A stretch of 64,000 nt of DNA from Blautia luti (GCF_013304735.1 NZ_JAAITI010000001.1:1-64000), one strand, 5' to 3'; positions 49,204-57,880 are shown, counted from the stretch's first letter. Notes: generated by a model not told the origin, from the sequence alone. Numbers and translations: made by a program.

Positions 49204-50448
49204 ATGGGAACAATTAAAATTCCGGCAGCAGATGTGCTGAAAAAAATCTACGGTGAGACAGAGGAGAGCAGTGCACGTTATACCAATCTTGCAGTAAATT
49301 TTGAGAAGAAATATCATCATGACAAGGCAGAGTTCTTTACCGCTCCGGGACGTACCGAAATTATCGGTAATCATGTTGACCATAACGGCGGACAGATTAT
49401 TGCTGCAAGTATCGATCTGGACACCATCGGTGCAGCTTACCCAAACGGCACCAATGTGATTCATATGATCAGTGAGGGCTACAGACAGGAAGTGGTTGTA
49501 GATCTCGACAAGCTGAGTACAGAGACCTATACCAAGGGTACCGATGCTCTTGTGGCAGGTATCATGGAATATATGAAGAAAAAAGGCTATGCAACTGGCG
49601 GTTTTGATGCCTATGTTTCTACCAAGGTTATTGCGGCAGCCGGTGTAAGTTCTTCTGCTTCTTTTGAGATGCTTGTATGTGCGATCACCAATTACTTCTT
49701 TAATGAAGGAAAACTGGAGTACGGCGAGTATGCAAGAGCAGGACAGTACGCAGAGAATGTATATTGGAAAAAAGCTTCCGGCCTGATGGACCAGATGGCA
49801 TGTGCTGCCGGCGGCCCGATCCTTCTGGATTTCTCTGATAAAGAGAATATCAGCTGTGAAAAGATTGCATTTTCCTTTGAAGAGATGGGATGCAGACTTG
49901 TGATTGTAAACACTGGCAAGGGCCATGCTGATCTCAGTGAAGAATATTCTTCCATTCCTATGGAGATGCGTGAGGCTGCAAAAGCTATGGGCGTGGAGCT
50001 TCTCTGTGAGTCCAATATGGAGAACCTTCTTGCTCATGTTAAGGATATCCCAAATGACCGTGCGGTTCTTCGTGCAATGCATTTCTATGAAGAAAACAGA
50101 CGTGTTGCGGATGCTGTGAAGGCTGTTGAGAATAAAGACGGTGAGGGATTCCTGCGTCTTCTTGAGGAGTCCGGTAATTCTTCTTGGGAGTGGCTGCAGA
50201 ACTGTTATTCTCTGCAGAATTGCAAGGAGCAGAAGATCACGTTGAGTCTGGCGCTTACCAAGCTGTTTCTGAATAAGATCGGTGCTGGTATCTGCAGAGT
50301 TCATGGTGGTGGTTTTGCAGGCGTTATCATGTGCGTGCTTCCGATCGAGAATGCAGATGCGTATGTGGACTATATGGCTCAGTATGTTGGAAGGGAAAAT
50401 GTCTATCCGATGAATATCAGGAGTACAGGGGCTGTTCATGTTGAGTGA
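49204..50448 (+). CDS. galK: Galactokinase-family GHMP kinase
   Basis: 414 residues from the ATG at 49204, placed 8 bases after GGAGG; ATG 49198 would leave only 2. The galactokinase signature GRTEIIGNHVDHNGG (consensus GRxNxIGEHxDYxxG), the GHMP ATP loop AAGVSSSASFEML and motif 3 RVHGGGFAGVIM are intact. Substitutions in the first motif (Glu for Asn, Asn for Glu, His for Tyr) are shared by a clostridial subgroup as far as I recall, so galactose is likely but not certain. No galT or galE gene is nearby. Confidence 0.82.
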   Translation: MGTIKIPAADVLKKIYGETEESSARYTNLAVNFEKKYHHDKAEFFTAPGRTEIIGNHVDHNGGQIIAASIDLDTIGAAYPNGTNVIHMISEGYRQEVVVDLDKLSTETYTKGTDALVAGIMEYMKKKGYATGGFDAYVSTKVIAAAGVSSSASFEMLVCAITNYFFNEGKLEYGEYARAGQYAENVYWKKASGLMDQMACAAGGPILLDFSDKENISCEKIAFSFEEMGCRLVIVNTGKGHADLSEEYSSIPMEMREAAKAMGVELLCESNMENLLAHVKDIPNDRAVLRAMHFYEENRRVADAVKAVENKDGEGFLRLLEESGNSSWEWLQNCYSLQNCKEQKITLSLALTKLFLNKIGAGICRVHGGGFAGVIMCVLPIENADAYVDYMAQYVGRENVYPMNIRSTGAVHVE

Positions 50449-50477
50449 TTTTTGACGGCATAACGAACGTCATGGAG

Positions 50478-50533
50478 GGCGATTCGTTTCCGAATGCGGC
50501 TGTGGCGGCATCCGGAAATGAACCGCCCTTTGC
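50478..50533 (+). terminator. Terminator after the galactokinase gene
   Basis: A long imperfect stem (GGGCGATTCGTTTCCG... with ...CCGGAAATGAACCGCCC) followed by TTT. The rest of the gap to 50732 is AT-rich and contains an extended -10 (TGG-TATAAT) at about 50604-50612 for the next gene. Confidence 0.7.
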
Positions 50534-50731
50534 GCTGTACTATGATTTTTTATTTTTTAATCAAAATTTTATGATTTGTTTCTGATTTAAATTTATGGGT
50601 TATGGTATAATGAGAAAAATTTTAAGAGAGTAATAAAAAAGAATTTGCAGAAGTTTTCAAGGTGAGGTTTCTGGAGTTGTTTTGAGTTTTGTTTTTTTCA
50701 TTATATTTCATAAGAAAGGTTTGACATATTT

Positions 50732-51196
50732 ATGAGCAGAAGAGAGTTTCTTGAGGTTTTACGGGGGCAGCTGTCCGGACAGATGACCCATGGGAGAGCT
50801 GCGGCTCATGTGCGGTATTATGAGGATTACATTCAGTCTCAGGTCCGGAACGGCCGAAGTGAATCAGATGTCCTGGCAGAACTGGGGGATCCCAGGCTGA
50901 TCGCCAAGACTTTGATCGATACAGATGACAGTGCAGCTGTTTATGATGAGTCCGGTTATTCTGAAGAGAGCTACGGTGCAGATGATTATGCGGATAATGG
51001 GACGGAGAGCAGTGCCGGAAAGGCAAGAAGCTTTAAACTGGATCTGAGCACATGGTATGGAAAGGCAATCGTGATCGCCATTGCAGCGTTAATTGTGATA
51101 CTTTTAACAACTGTTTTGGTGGCAGTTGCTCCATTTTTGATAATTTTTGGTATAGTTTTGTATTTAATATCCTGGTACAGGAAGAAAAAAGTATAA
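50732..51196 (+). CDS. DUF1700/HAAS-type membrane protein
   Basis: 154 residues, AAGAAAGG upstream. The N-terminus (MSRREFLEVLRGQL...YYEDYI...SESDVLAELGDPRLIAKTLI) is a HAAS/DUF1700 helical domain, usually part of anti-sigma or PadR-linked signalling modules. An acidic linker follows, then two adjacent hydrophobic segments (about 107-147) and a basic tail. No PadR gene is adjacent, so the partner is unknown. Confidence 0.7.
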   Translation: MSRREFLEVLRGQLSGQMTHGRAAAHVRYYEDYIQSQVRNGRSESDVLAELGDPRLIAKTLIDTDDSAAVYDESGYSEESYGADDYADNGTESSAGKARSFKLDLSTWYGKAIVIAIAALIVILLTTVLVAVAPFLIIFGIVLYLISWYRKKKV

Positions 51197-51300
51197 TTGT
51201 TCTACAATGGCTGTGAAATAAAGACAATTTCTGTGTAATGAAATGACTTGCTTGTGAAAAAAGTATTTATAAGATTTGCATAAAAAATATGTGTTTAGCC

Positions 51301-51329
51301 TTGATTTATAGTGGATTTTACTGTATAAT
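51301..51329 (+). promoter_or_regulatory. Promoter P1 of the ugp-like operon
   Basis: TTGATT (51301-51306), a 17-base spacer and TATAAT (51324-51329). The start would be about 51336, about 42 bases before the conserved GlpP-type element. Confidence 0.7.
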
Positions 51330-51373
51330 CTGGGTTAACAAGTTGAGATTGTGTCTGTTTTGTATAAAAACAG

Positions 51374-51446
51374 ATGATGCCATTGAGAAGAGAGAACGGC
51401 AGAAGATATACATCGAAGGATGTGTTATTTTCTGCCGATTTTTTTA
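51374..51446 (+). promoter_or_regulatory. Predicted GlpP antiterminator element 1 (with terminator)
   Basis: TGCC (51378-51381) can pair with GGCA (51398-51401) around a 16-base loop ATTGAGAAGAGAGAAC. The same GGCA belongs to a strong terminator: CGGCAGAA (51397-51404) with TTCTGCCG (51430-51437), an inner ACATC/GATGT stem, and T7. The two structures exclude each other. An almost identical element with the same 20-base TGCC-to-GGCA spacing stands before the flavoprotein operon at 56129. GlpP is encoded at 62015. Confidence 0.7.
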
Positions 51447-51588
51447 TCTGTTTTTTAGAAAAGGTGATCAGAATGGATTGCCTTATTGAAGTACGATAAA
51501 TTGTATAAAATAGATAAAAAAATAATTACTATCAAATAATAATTGTTCAAAATAAATAAAGAAATATTGAAAAATAGGGAAATAACTG

Positions 51589-51617
51589 TTGATTATATGA
51601 AAGAAATGTGTTATCAT
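51589..51617 (+). promoter_or_regulatory. Promoter P2 of the ugp-like operon, downstream of the GlpP element
   Basis: TTGATT (51589-51594), a 17-base spacer and TATCAT (51612-51617). It would bypass the terminator in the element at 51374. The remaining leader to 51867 (about 240 bases) has an AGGAGGG at about 51659 with no long frame behind it, and no recognised riboswitch. Confidence 0.5.
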
Positions 51618-51866
51618 TTGGTAAAAAGTTGGTAAAGATAACAAACACGCAAATACAAAGGAGGGTAGTGAGAGGGCATTTTGACAGCAGAACGTAAATG
51701 AGAGTTTTGCTTAATGTATTGGGGTAATTGCTGGAATATATAACGGAAATGTTTTTCAGCAGAATGTGTAATGAGCAACATGATCAGCACTGTCAGGGGG
51801 ACAGAGATATCGTGATGATGCAGCTGATCGGTAGTACGTAAATTTATGAAAAGCAGGTGATATACA

Positions 51867-52733
51867 ATGAAAAGTAAAAAATCTTTTTTCAGGACAGTGG
51901 AGCCTTATCTCTATCTGGTTCCTGTAATGATCCTTTTTATACTGTTTGTATTCTGGCCGTTCGTTAAGACGATCCAGCTGAGCTTTGCCAGAACCACACC
52001 TCTTGGTCAGGTGGCACAGTATGTAGGACTTGACAACTATACGAATATTTTCACAGACGGAACGTTCCTTAACAGCTTGGTGACAACACTGAAGTTCTCT
52101 GTTATGCGAGTTATCCTTTCTATTGTGATCGGCTTTATACTGGCGATCATCAGTACAGAGAAGATCAGGGCGAAGGGATTTTTCCGTACTGTATATGCAC
52201 TTCCGATGGCTATTTCCGCAGCAGCGGCATCTGTAGTGTTCATGTTTATTTTCCACAGCTCTCTGGGTATCCTGAACAAGGTTCTCGGAACTCATATCGG
52301 ATGGCTGACAGATAAGAAATATGCACTGATCGCAGTTACGATCGTTAGTGTATGGATGGCGATCGGTATGAATTTCATTTACCTTACTGCAGCGATCCAG
52401 AGTGTACCGTCTGAGCTTTATGAGAGTGTTGCCCTGGATGGAGCGAATTTCTTCCAGAAGCACCGCCATGTAACGATTCCGTCAATCTCTCCGACACTGT
52501 TCTTCCTTCTCATCATCAATGTTATCAACTCCGTACAGGCATACGCAGAGTTCAAGATGATGACCCAGGGTGGACCGGCAGAGAGTACCAACGTTATCGT
52601 GTATGAGATTTACCAGGAGGCATTTATCAACAGCCGTTTCGGTGTGGCCTGTTCAGAATCCGTAATTCTGTTTGTTATTTTGATCATCCTGACTGCACTG
52701 CAGTTTAGACTGGAAAAGAAGGTGACCTACTGA
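51867..52733 (+). CDS. Sugar/glycerol-3-phosphate ABC transporter permease, UgpA/MalF type
   Basis: 288 residues, CAGGTGATATACA before the ATG (moderate ribosome-binding site). Six membrane helices and the EAA loop (ELYESVALDGANFFQKHRHVTIPSISP) are present. The position of the operon under a GlpP-type leader, with a UgpB-like binding protein, indicates glycerol-3-phosphate or glycerophosphodiester uptake. Its last base overlaps the first base of the next gene. Confidence 0.85.
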   Translation: MKSKKSFFRTVEPYLYLVPVMILFILFVFWPFVKTIQLSFARTTPLGQVAQYVGLDNYTNIFTDGTFLNSLVTTLKFSVMRVILSIVIGFILAIISTEKIRAKGFFRTVYALPMAISAAAASVVFMFIFHSSLGILNKVLGTHIGWLTDKKYALIAVTIVSVWMAIGMNFIYLTAAIQSVPSELYESVALDGANFFQKHRHVTIPSISPTLFFLLIINVINSVQAYAEFKMMTQGGPAESTNVIVYEIYQEAFINSRFGVACSESVILFVILIILTALQFRLEKKVTY

Positions 52734-53551
52734 TGAAAGAAAAACCATATGTAAAAGTGGCGATGTATGCGCTGAATATTATTTTTGCAATTATTATTAT
52801 CGTTCCTGTTGTATACTGCTTCAATGTTAGTATGATGGATCTGAAGGAAATCTACGGCGGAAAGTTCTGGCCGTCTCATCTGACCCTTGAGAACTACACA
52901 AGAGCATTCCAGCTGGCACCGTTCTTTACTTTCATTAAGAACTCACTGATCGTATCCGGTGTTATCACATTTGCTCAGGTTGTCACAGGTGCTCTTGCAG
53001 CTTATGCTTTTGCAATGATGGAATTCAAGGGCAAAAAAGTCCTGTTCTATATCATGCTGGCAACCATGATGATCCCAAGCCAGGCGATCATCATTGCAAA
53101 CTACCTGACAATCGCTGACTGGGGTATCCGTAATACATACGCAGCGCTGATTCTTCCGAACGCAGCAGCAGCTTTTGCGGTATTCAACATGCGTCAGGCA
53201 TTCCTGACACTGCCGAAAGAGATTCATGAGGCAGCTGAAATTGACGGATGTACAAACTTCAAGTTCTTATATACCATCGGTGTTCCGCTTATCAAACCAT
53301 CACTTGGTGCTCTGATCATCTATGTATTCCTTCAGAGCTGGAACTACTATCTGTGGCCACTGCTTGTAACAGACAGTGTAAATATGAGAACTGTTCAGAT
53401 CGGTCTTGGTATGCTCCAGGGTGCTGAGGCAACAGACTTCCGACCGGTTATGGCTGGTGCCATGGTCATCCTGATTCCTTCAATCCTTGTATTCATCATT
53501 GGTCAGAAACAGATGATCAGTGGTCTGACAGCTGGTGCTGTTAAGGGTTGA
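52733..53551 (+). CDS. Sugar/glycerol-3-phosphate ABC transporter permease, UgpE/MalG type
   Basis: 272 residues, ATG overlapping the previous TGA. Six membrane helices; the EAA loop EIHEAAEIDGCTNFKFLYTIGVPLIKP is intact, and AYAFAMMEFKGKK and LQSWNYYLWPLLV are typical of UgpE. It pairs with the upstream permease. No ATPase gene (UgpC/MsmX) is in this operon, so a shared ATPase encoded elsewhere is inferred. Confidence 0.85.
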   Translation: MKEKPYVKVAMYALNIIFAIIIIVPVVYCFNVSMMDLKEIYGGKFWPSHLTLENYTRAFQLAPFFTFIKNSLIVSGVITFAQVVTGALAAYAFAMMEFKGKKVLFYIMLATMMIPSQAIIIANYLTIADWGIRNTYAALILPNAAAAFAVFNMRQAFLTLPKEIHEAAEIDGCTNFKFLYTIGVPLIKPSLGALIIYVFLQSWNYYLWPLLVTDSVNMRTVQIGLGMLQGAEATDFRPVMAGAMVILIPSILVFIIGQKQMISGLTAGAVKG

Positions 53552-53590
53552 TCCAATTACATAAGAGCAAGTAGTAAAAACGTTAATTTA

Positions 53591-53616
53591 TCCGGCCTGT
53601 ATTGGGGCAGGCCGGA
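53591..53616 (+). other. Intercistronic hairpin before the binding-protein gene
   Basis: A perfect 9-bp GC-rich stem (TCCGGCCTG 53591-53599 with CAGGCCGGA 53608-53616) without a T run, 24 bases before the ATG at 53641. Such hairpins often protect the mRNA of the abundant binding protein. Confidence 0.6.
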
Positions 53617-53640
53617 CCATTATAAAAGGAGGGTTTCTAT

Positions 53641-54963
53641 ATGAAAAACAAAAAATGGATGGCGATTCTTTTAGGAGGAATCATGGCTGCATCTCTGGCA
53701 GCTCCGTGCTCAGTAAGTGCAGCTGAGAAAACAACACTTACATTCTGGCATGCAATGGGCGGCACAAACGGTGAGGTGCTTCAGCAGATCGTGGATGATT
53801 TCAACGCATCCCAGGATGAGATCGAGGTTAAAGCTGAGTATCAGGGAACCTATGATGATACCATCACAAAACTGAAAGCTGCTATGCAGAGTGATTCCGG
53901 TCTTCCGGATGTCTGCCAGATGTATGACGTAGGAACAAAGTTCATGTATGATAGTGGTGCTGTCATCCCTGTAGAAGACAAATTTGAGAGCACAGGCTAT
54001 GACAAGAGCTCTGTTATGGACGTTATCAGCAGCTACTATACCGTAGACGGCAAGCAGTATGCAATGCCATTTAACGTATCCACACCTATGCTGTATTACA
54101 ACAAAGACGTATTTGAGGCAGCAGGACTTGATCCGGAAACTCCTCCGACAACTTATGATGAGGTTCTTGAGGATGCCAAGAAGATCGTAGAGAGCGGAGC
54201 AGCTCCGGTTGGTTATTCACAGGCTATTTACGGATGGTTCTTTGAGCAGCAGCTTGCAGGACTTGGTGTAACATACGGAAATAATGACAATGGACGTACA
54301 GAGGCAGTTACAGCTGTTGATTTTGATTCCAACGGCGGCGGCCTGAAAGTATTTGATATGTGGAAAAAGCTGTATGATTCCGGATATTTCGAAGATTACG
54401 GAACAACAACAGCAGATACCCAGACAGCGTTCTTCTCCGGACAGGTTGGTATGATCATCGAGTCTACTGCTATCCTGAAAAACGCAGTTGATTCTTCTCC
54501 GTTCGAAGTTGGTACAGGATATCTTCCGAGGATCGAGCAGAATGATGAAGGCGGCGTTATCATCGGTGGTGGATCCCTGTGGCTTACAGATACAGGCAAC
54601 GAAGCTAACGAAGATGCAGCATGGAAATTCATCGAGTACATCACAACTCCGGATGTACAGGCTAAATGGTCCATGGGTACAGGATACTTTGCGATCAACG
54701 AGAAAGCTTATGAGACAGATGATATGAAGGCTTACCTTGAAGAGAACCCGAACTTCGAGACAGCTATCAACCAGCTGAAGGATTCTCCTGTAAACTGCAA
54801 TACAGCAGGTGTTCTCTCCGGCGTACAGACAGAAGCCCGTCTTACATTCAACGAGATCATGCCGCAGGTATATGATGGCAAGCTCACAACTCAGGACGCT
54901 GTTGATCAGCTTGCAGCTTCTGTAAACAAAGCGATCGAGAACTATAACGAGTCTATTAAATAA
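53641..54963 (+). CDS. Extracellular substrate-binding protein, UgpB-like
   Basis: 440 residues with AAAGGAGGG before the ATG. The signal sequence (KNKKWMAILLGG...SLAAPCSVSAAE) has a weak, non-canonical lipobox (AAPC) and a good AxA site, so anchoring is uncertain. The mature part is a family 1 binding protein: TLTFWHAMGGTNGEVLQQIVDDFN, MLYYNKDVFEAAGLDP and PEEP-like linker PPTTYDEV, with a UgpB-type pattern. Ligand inferred from the operon and leader: glycerol-3-phosphate or a glycerophosphodiester. Confidence 0.82.
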   Translation: MKNKKWMAILLGGIMAASLAAPCSVSAAEKTTLTFWHAMGGTNGEVLQQIVDDFNASQDEIEVKAEYQGTYDDTITKLKAAMQSDSGLPDVCQMYDVGTKFMYDSGAVIPVEDKFESTGYDKSSVMDVISSYYTVDGKQYAMPFNVSTPMLYYNKDVFEAAGLDPETPPTTYDEVLEDAKKIVESGAAPVGYSQAIYGWFFEQQLAGLGVTYGNNDNGRTEAVTAVDFDSNGGGLKVFDMWKKLYDSGYFEDYGTTTADTQTAFFSGQVGMIIESTAILKNAVDSSPFEVGTGYLPRIEQNDEGGVIIGGGSLWLTDTGNEANEDAAWKFIEYITTPDVQAKWSMGTGYFAINEKAYETDDMKAYLEENPNFETAINQLKDSPVNCNTAGVLSGVQTEARLTFNEIMPQVYDGKLTTQDAVDQLAASVNKAIENYNESIK

Positions 54964-54995
54964 TCAGAATGCCCTCTGATCAGTAGATAGAGCAA

Positions 54996-55037
54996 CAGAT
55001 AGGGATACCGACGCCTGGCGGCGGTATCCCTGCTGTT
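54996..55037 (+). terminator. Stem-loop after the ugp-like operon
   Basis: CAGATAGGGATACCG pairs with CGGTATCCCTGCTG (two mismatches) and is followed by TTTTA. It is a probable operon terminator. Confidence 0.55.
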
Positions 55038-55059
55038 TTACATGCTGTGAGGTTACGGG

Positions 55060-55235
55060 TAATATATCCGGGCACAGGATCATATGAAAAACTGCGTAGT
55101 GAGACGGACGGAGCGAGTCCGGCTGACTAGACAGCTTTCAAGTGCAGGGAGTGTGGCCTGCGGCGTTTATGCAGGGCAAAATGAAGTGATGCGCTGTTGG
55201 CGTTATCACCGGCAGAAAATAATGATACAACAGGA
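55060..55235 (+). other. Possible structured leader of the MgtC-like gene
   Basis: The stretch before the ATG at 55249 has several local stems: CGGAC/GTCCG (about 55109-55125), GCCTGC/GCAGGGC (about 55156-55178) and GTTGGCG...CACCGGC. An open frame from 55084 covers it but lacks a ribosome-binding site and looks like non-coding composition. It does not match the M-box consensus as I know it. A regulatory RNA is possible. Confidence 0.3.
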
Positions 55236-55248
55236 AAGGGGCAGATTT

Positions 55249-55965
55249 ATGGGCGGAATTCTCGGAGCATGTAATGCAATATCGGATTATTTGCACACGT
55301 TAAATATGGGATCGACGCTGTTTCGGCTGATCCTTGCGATGTTTCTTGGATGTCTGATCGGTATTGACCGTGGAATGAAGAAACGGGTGGCAGGTGTAAA
55401 AACACATATGATCGTCTGTATGGGGGCAACTCTGGTTATGATGACGGGCGATTTTATCCATGTATATTCTAATGGGGCAGGAATCGGAGATACTGCACGA
55501 CTTGGCGCACAGGTTGTCAGCGGAATCGGTTTTCTTGGAGTGGGAACCATCATCGTGACAGGACAGAGACATGTATCCGGTCTTACGACAGCAGCCAGTC
55601 TTTGGACTTCCGCGTGTATCGGACTTGCTGTGGGGATCGGCTTTTACAGCGGTGCGATCTTTACCACGCTGGGGCTTATTCTGGTGTTCAAATATGCGAA
55701 ATATATAGAGGTTTATGTGGAAGAGCATTCCAATACCTATGACGTATATATGGAGTTTGAAAATGAAGACAAGATGAGTATGGTCATAAAGAAGCTCCGG
55801 GAAGAGGACATCCTGATCTCCAACGTAGTTATCATCAAAAAGAGATCCAAAACACAGAGTGTGGTGATCCAGGCAACAATGGAGGCTGCCAAATGGAAAG
55901 CACGCCATACTGTATTTCGTGAGGTAAGACAGCAGGAAGGAGTTATTTCTGTGGAGGAAATATGA
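55249..55965 (+). CDS. MgtC/SapB-family membrane protein
   Basis: 238 residues from the ATG at 55249 (AGGAAAGGGG upstream). The conserved N-terminal membrane part contains MFLGCLIGIDRGMKKRVAGVKTHMIVCMGATLVMM-like segments, GARLGAQVVSGIGFLGVGTI-type glycine-rich helix and LTTAASLWTSACIGLAVG. A C-terminal ACT-like cytoplasmic domain (YDVYMEFENEDKMSMVIKKL) completes it. MgtC proteins support Mg2+ homeostasis and envelope physiology; transport has not been shown. Confidence 0.85.
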   Translation: MGGILGACNAISDYLHTLNMGSTLFRLILAMFLGCLIGIDRGMKKRVAGVKTHMIVCMGATLVMMTGDFIHVYSNGAGIGDTARLGAQVVSGIGFLGVGTIIVTGQRHVSGLTTAASLWTSACIGLAVGIGFYSGAIFTTLGLILVFKYAKYIEVYVEEHSNTYDVYMEFENEDKMSMVIKKLREEDILISNVVIIKKRSKTQSVVIQATMEAAKWKARHTVFREVRQQEGVISVEEI

Positions 55966-56050
55966 TCGGGAATACAATGAAATTTATCAGGCTTTTGGTG
56001 AAGTTAAGAGCATGTTAAAGAAAAAACGATGTATTTTACGAAAAATGCAC

Positions 56051-56079
56051 TTGAAATATGAAGAATAGTCTGATACAAT
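56051..56079 (+). promoter_or_regulatory. Promoter of the glycerol-3-phosphate oxidation operon
   Basis: TTGAAA (56051-56056), a 17-base spacer and TACAAT (56074-56079); predicted start about 56086, about 43 bases before the conserved element, the same spacing as at the ugp-like operon. Confidence 0.7.
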
Positions 56080-56120
56080 GAATACAAAGTGAAGAAGGAA
56101 TCTGATTCAGCTTGCTGAAT

Positions 56121-56194
56121 ACAGAGAATGCCATTGAGAACAGAGACCGGCATGAAGACACATGGATAAGTGTGTTTTTATGCCGGCTATTTTT
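56121..56194 (+). promoter_or_regulatory. Predicted GlpP antiterminator element 2 (with terminator)
   Basis: TGCC (56129-56132) and GGCA (56149-56152) flank ATTGAGAACAGAGACC. The overlapping terminator pairs CCGGCAT (56147-56153) with ATGCCGG (56180-56186), with an ACACA/TGTGT inner stem and T5 after it. It differs from element 1 at only two bases within the 16-base loop. Downstream to 56422 the leader contains a tandem GGATTACAAGGGTTACAAGG-type repeat and a 9-bp inverted repeat (GCAGAATAT/ATATTCTGC, about 56303-56353). Confidence 0.72.
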
Positions 56195-56422
56195 ATGCAC
56201 AAATGTTAATGTTTCAAAAGGATTACAAGGGTTACAAGGGTTACGGCATAAAAATAATGGCATATTCGCTTGAAAGATTGCTGTTCGTAAGCAGTACTCC
56301 TCGCAGAATATTTACCTGCGGACGGCAATGCTTGTGTTGCAACGGATATTCTGCTGTTTCCGGCGCAGAGAAAGCCGGGGACAGTTCAGAAGATCCGCAA
56401 ACAGGAAAGGAGAAACAGATCT

Positions 56423-57880
56423 ATGTATGATGTGATCATTATCGGAGCAGGAGTTTCCGGAGCGGCAGCGGCGAGAGAGCTTTCAAGATATCGGCTGAAA
56501 ATCTGCGTTCTGGAGCGAGAAGAGGATGTATGCTGTGGAACTTCCAAGGCAAACAGCGGAATCGCTCATTCCGGTTATGATGCAGAACCGGGAAGCCTTA
56601 TGGCGGAACTGAATGTGAAGGGCAGCAATATGATGGGACAGCTTTCGAAGGAACTGGATTTTCCTTTTAAACAGACTGGTTCGCTGACTGTCTGTACAAC
56701 TGAGAATGGAATTGCCATGCTGCATAAGCTGCGTGAAAGAGGACTGAAAAACGGAGTAGAGGGACTGAGGATCCTTGACAGAGAAGAGGCACTTGCCATG
56801 GAGCCGAATCTGTCTGATCAGGTGCTGGCAGCACTGTATGCACCGACAGCCGGAATTGTCTGTCCCTTTGAGCTGAACATTGCAATGGCAGAGAACGCAT
56901 ATAACAATGGCGTGGAATTTAAATTTGACACAGAAGTAAAGAACATCCGAAAACAGGAAAATGGTTTTGTTGTGGAAACCTCAAAGGGTGATTTTGAGAC
57001 AGGCTGTATCGTCAATGCTGCCGGTGTCTATGCGGATGTTTTTCATAATATGGTAAGTGAGAAAAAACTGCATATCACTCCTCGTAAGGGTGAGTATATG
57101 CTTCTTGATAAAAGTGCAGGAGCACATGTGAATCATACGATCTTTGCACTTCCAAATAAGAGCGGAAAAGGAGTTCTGATAACACAGACTGTTCACGGTA
57201 ATCTTCTTGTCGGCCCTACTGCTACGGATCTGGAGGACCGGGAGGGAACAGCCACTACTGCAGAGGGTCTGGAGGCTGTAAGCGTCAAATCCGGCAGAAC
57301 AGTAAAGGATATTCCTCTGCGGAAGGTGATCACAAGCTTTGCGGGACTTCGTGCTATCGAGGACGGTATGGATTTTGTGATCGAAGAGGTGGAGGATGCA
57401 CCCGGATTTATTGATTGTGCAGGAATCGCATCACCGGGACTTACCAGCTCGCCGGCAATCGGCTGTATGGTCGCTGACATCGTAAAAGAAAAATTACATC
57501 CGGAAGTAAATCCGGATTTTGATCCGGTGAGAAAAGGGATCCTGGATCCGTCAGAGCTTTCTCTGGAAGAAAGAAATGAGCTGATCAAAAGATCACCGGA
57601 ATATGGAAATATCATCTGCAGATGTGAGATGATCTCGGAGGGAGAGATCCTGGATGCGATCCGAAGACCTCTGGGAGCGAAATCCCTGGACGGAGTAAAG
57701 CGCCGTACAAGAGCGGGAATGGGAAGATGCCAGTCAGGTTTCTGTTCTCCAAGAACAATGGAGATCCTCAGCCGAGAGCTTGGTATTTCCATGGAGGAGA
57801 TCACAAAAACAGGCGGAGCTTCCAGACTGATCGAAGGAACCAACAAGAAAATTGCAGAGGAGGGCGAGAACCATGAATGA
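56423..57880 (+). CDS. FAD-dependent glycerol-3-phosphate dehydrogenase-like oxidoreductase (GlpA-type, with BFD-like domain)
   Basis: 485 residues, AAAGGAGAAACAG upstream. It has the FAD-binding VIIIGAGVSGAAAAREL, a DAO fold with SKANSGIAHSGYDA, and a C-terminal [2Fe-2S]/BFD-like domain (IICRCE...RCQSGFC, Cys at about 410, 412, 445, 450). This anaerobic G3P dehydrogenase type oxidises glycerol-3-phosphate to DHAP together with the next two genes. The ATG of the next gene overlaps its 3' end by 8 bases. Confidence 0.82.
   Translation: MYDVIIIGAGVSGAAAARELSRYRLKICVLEREEDVCCGTSKANSGIAHSGYDAEPGSLMAELNVKGSNMMGQLSKELDFPFKQTGSLTVCTTENGIAMLHKLRERGLKNGVEGLRILDREEALAMEPNLSDQVLAALYAPTAGIVCPFELNIAMAENAYNNGVEFKFDTEVKNIRKQENGFVVETSKGDFETGCIVNAAGVYADVFHNMVSEKKLHITPRKGEYMLLDKSAGAHVNHTIFALPNKSGKGVLITQTVHGNLLVGPTATDLEDREGTATTAEGLEAVSVKSGRTVKDIPLRKVITSFAGLRAIEDGMDFVIEEVEDAPGFIDCAGIASPGLTSSPAIGCMVADIVKEKLHPEVNPDFDPVRKGILDPSELSLEERNELIKRSPEYGNIICRCEMISEGEILDAIRRPLGAKSLDGVKRRTRAGMGRCQSGFCSPRTMEILSRELGISMEEITKTGGASRLIEGTNKKIAEEGENHE

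Noticed and set aside
49144-50439. 431-codon minus-strand open frame opposite the galactokinase gene
   Set aside because: It mirrors the galactokinase frame exactly and shows no protein family features.
55060-55248. M-box magnesium riboswitch before the MgtC-like gene
   Set aside because: The conserved M-box segments I know are not present; only generic stems are seen.
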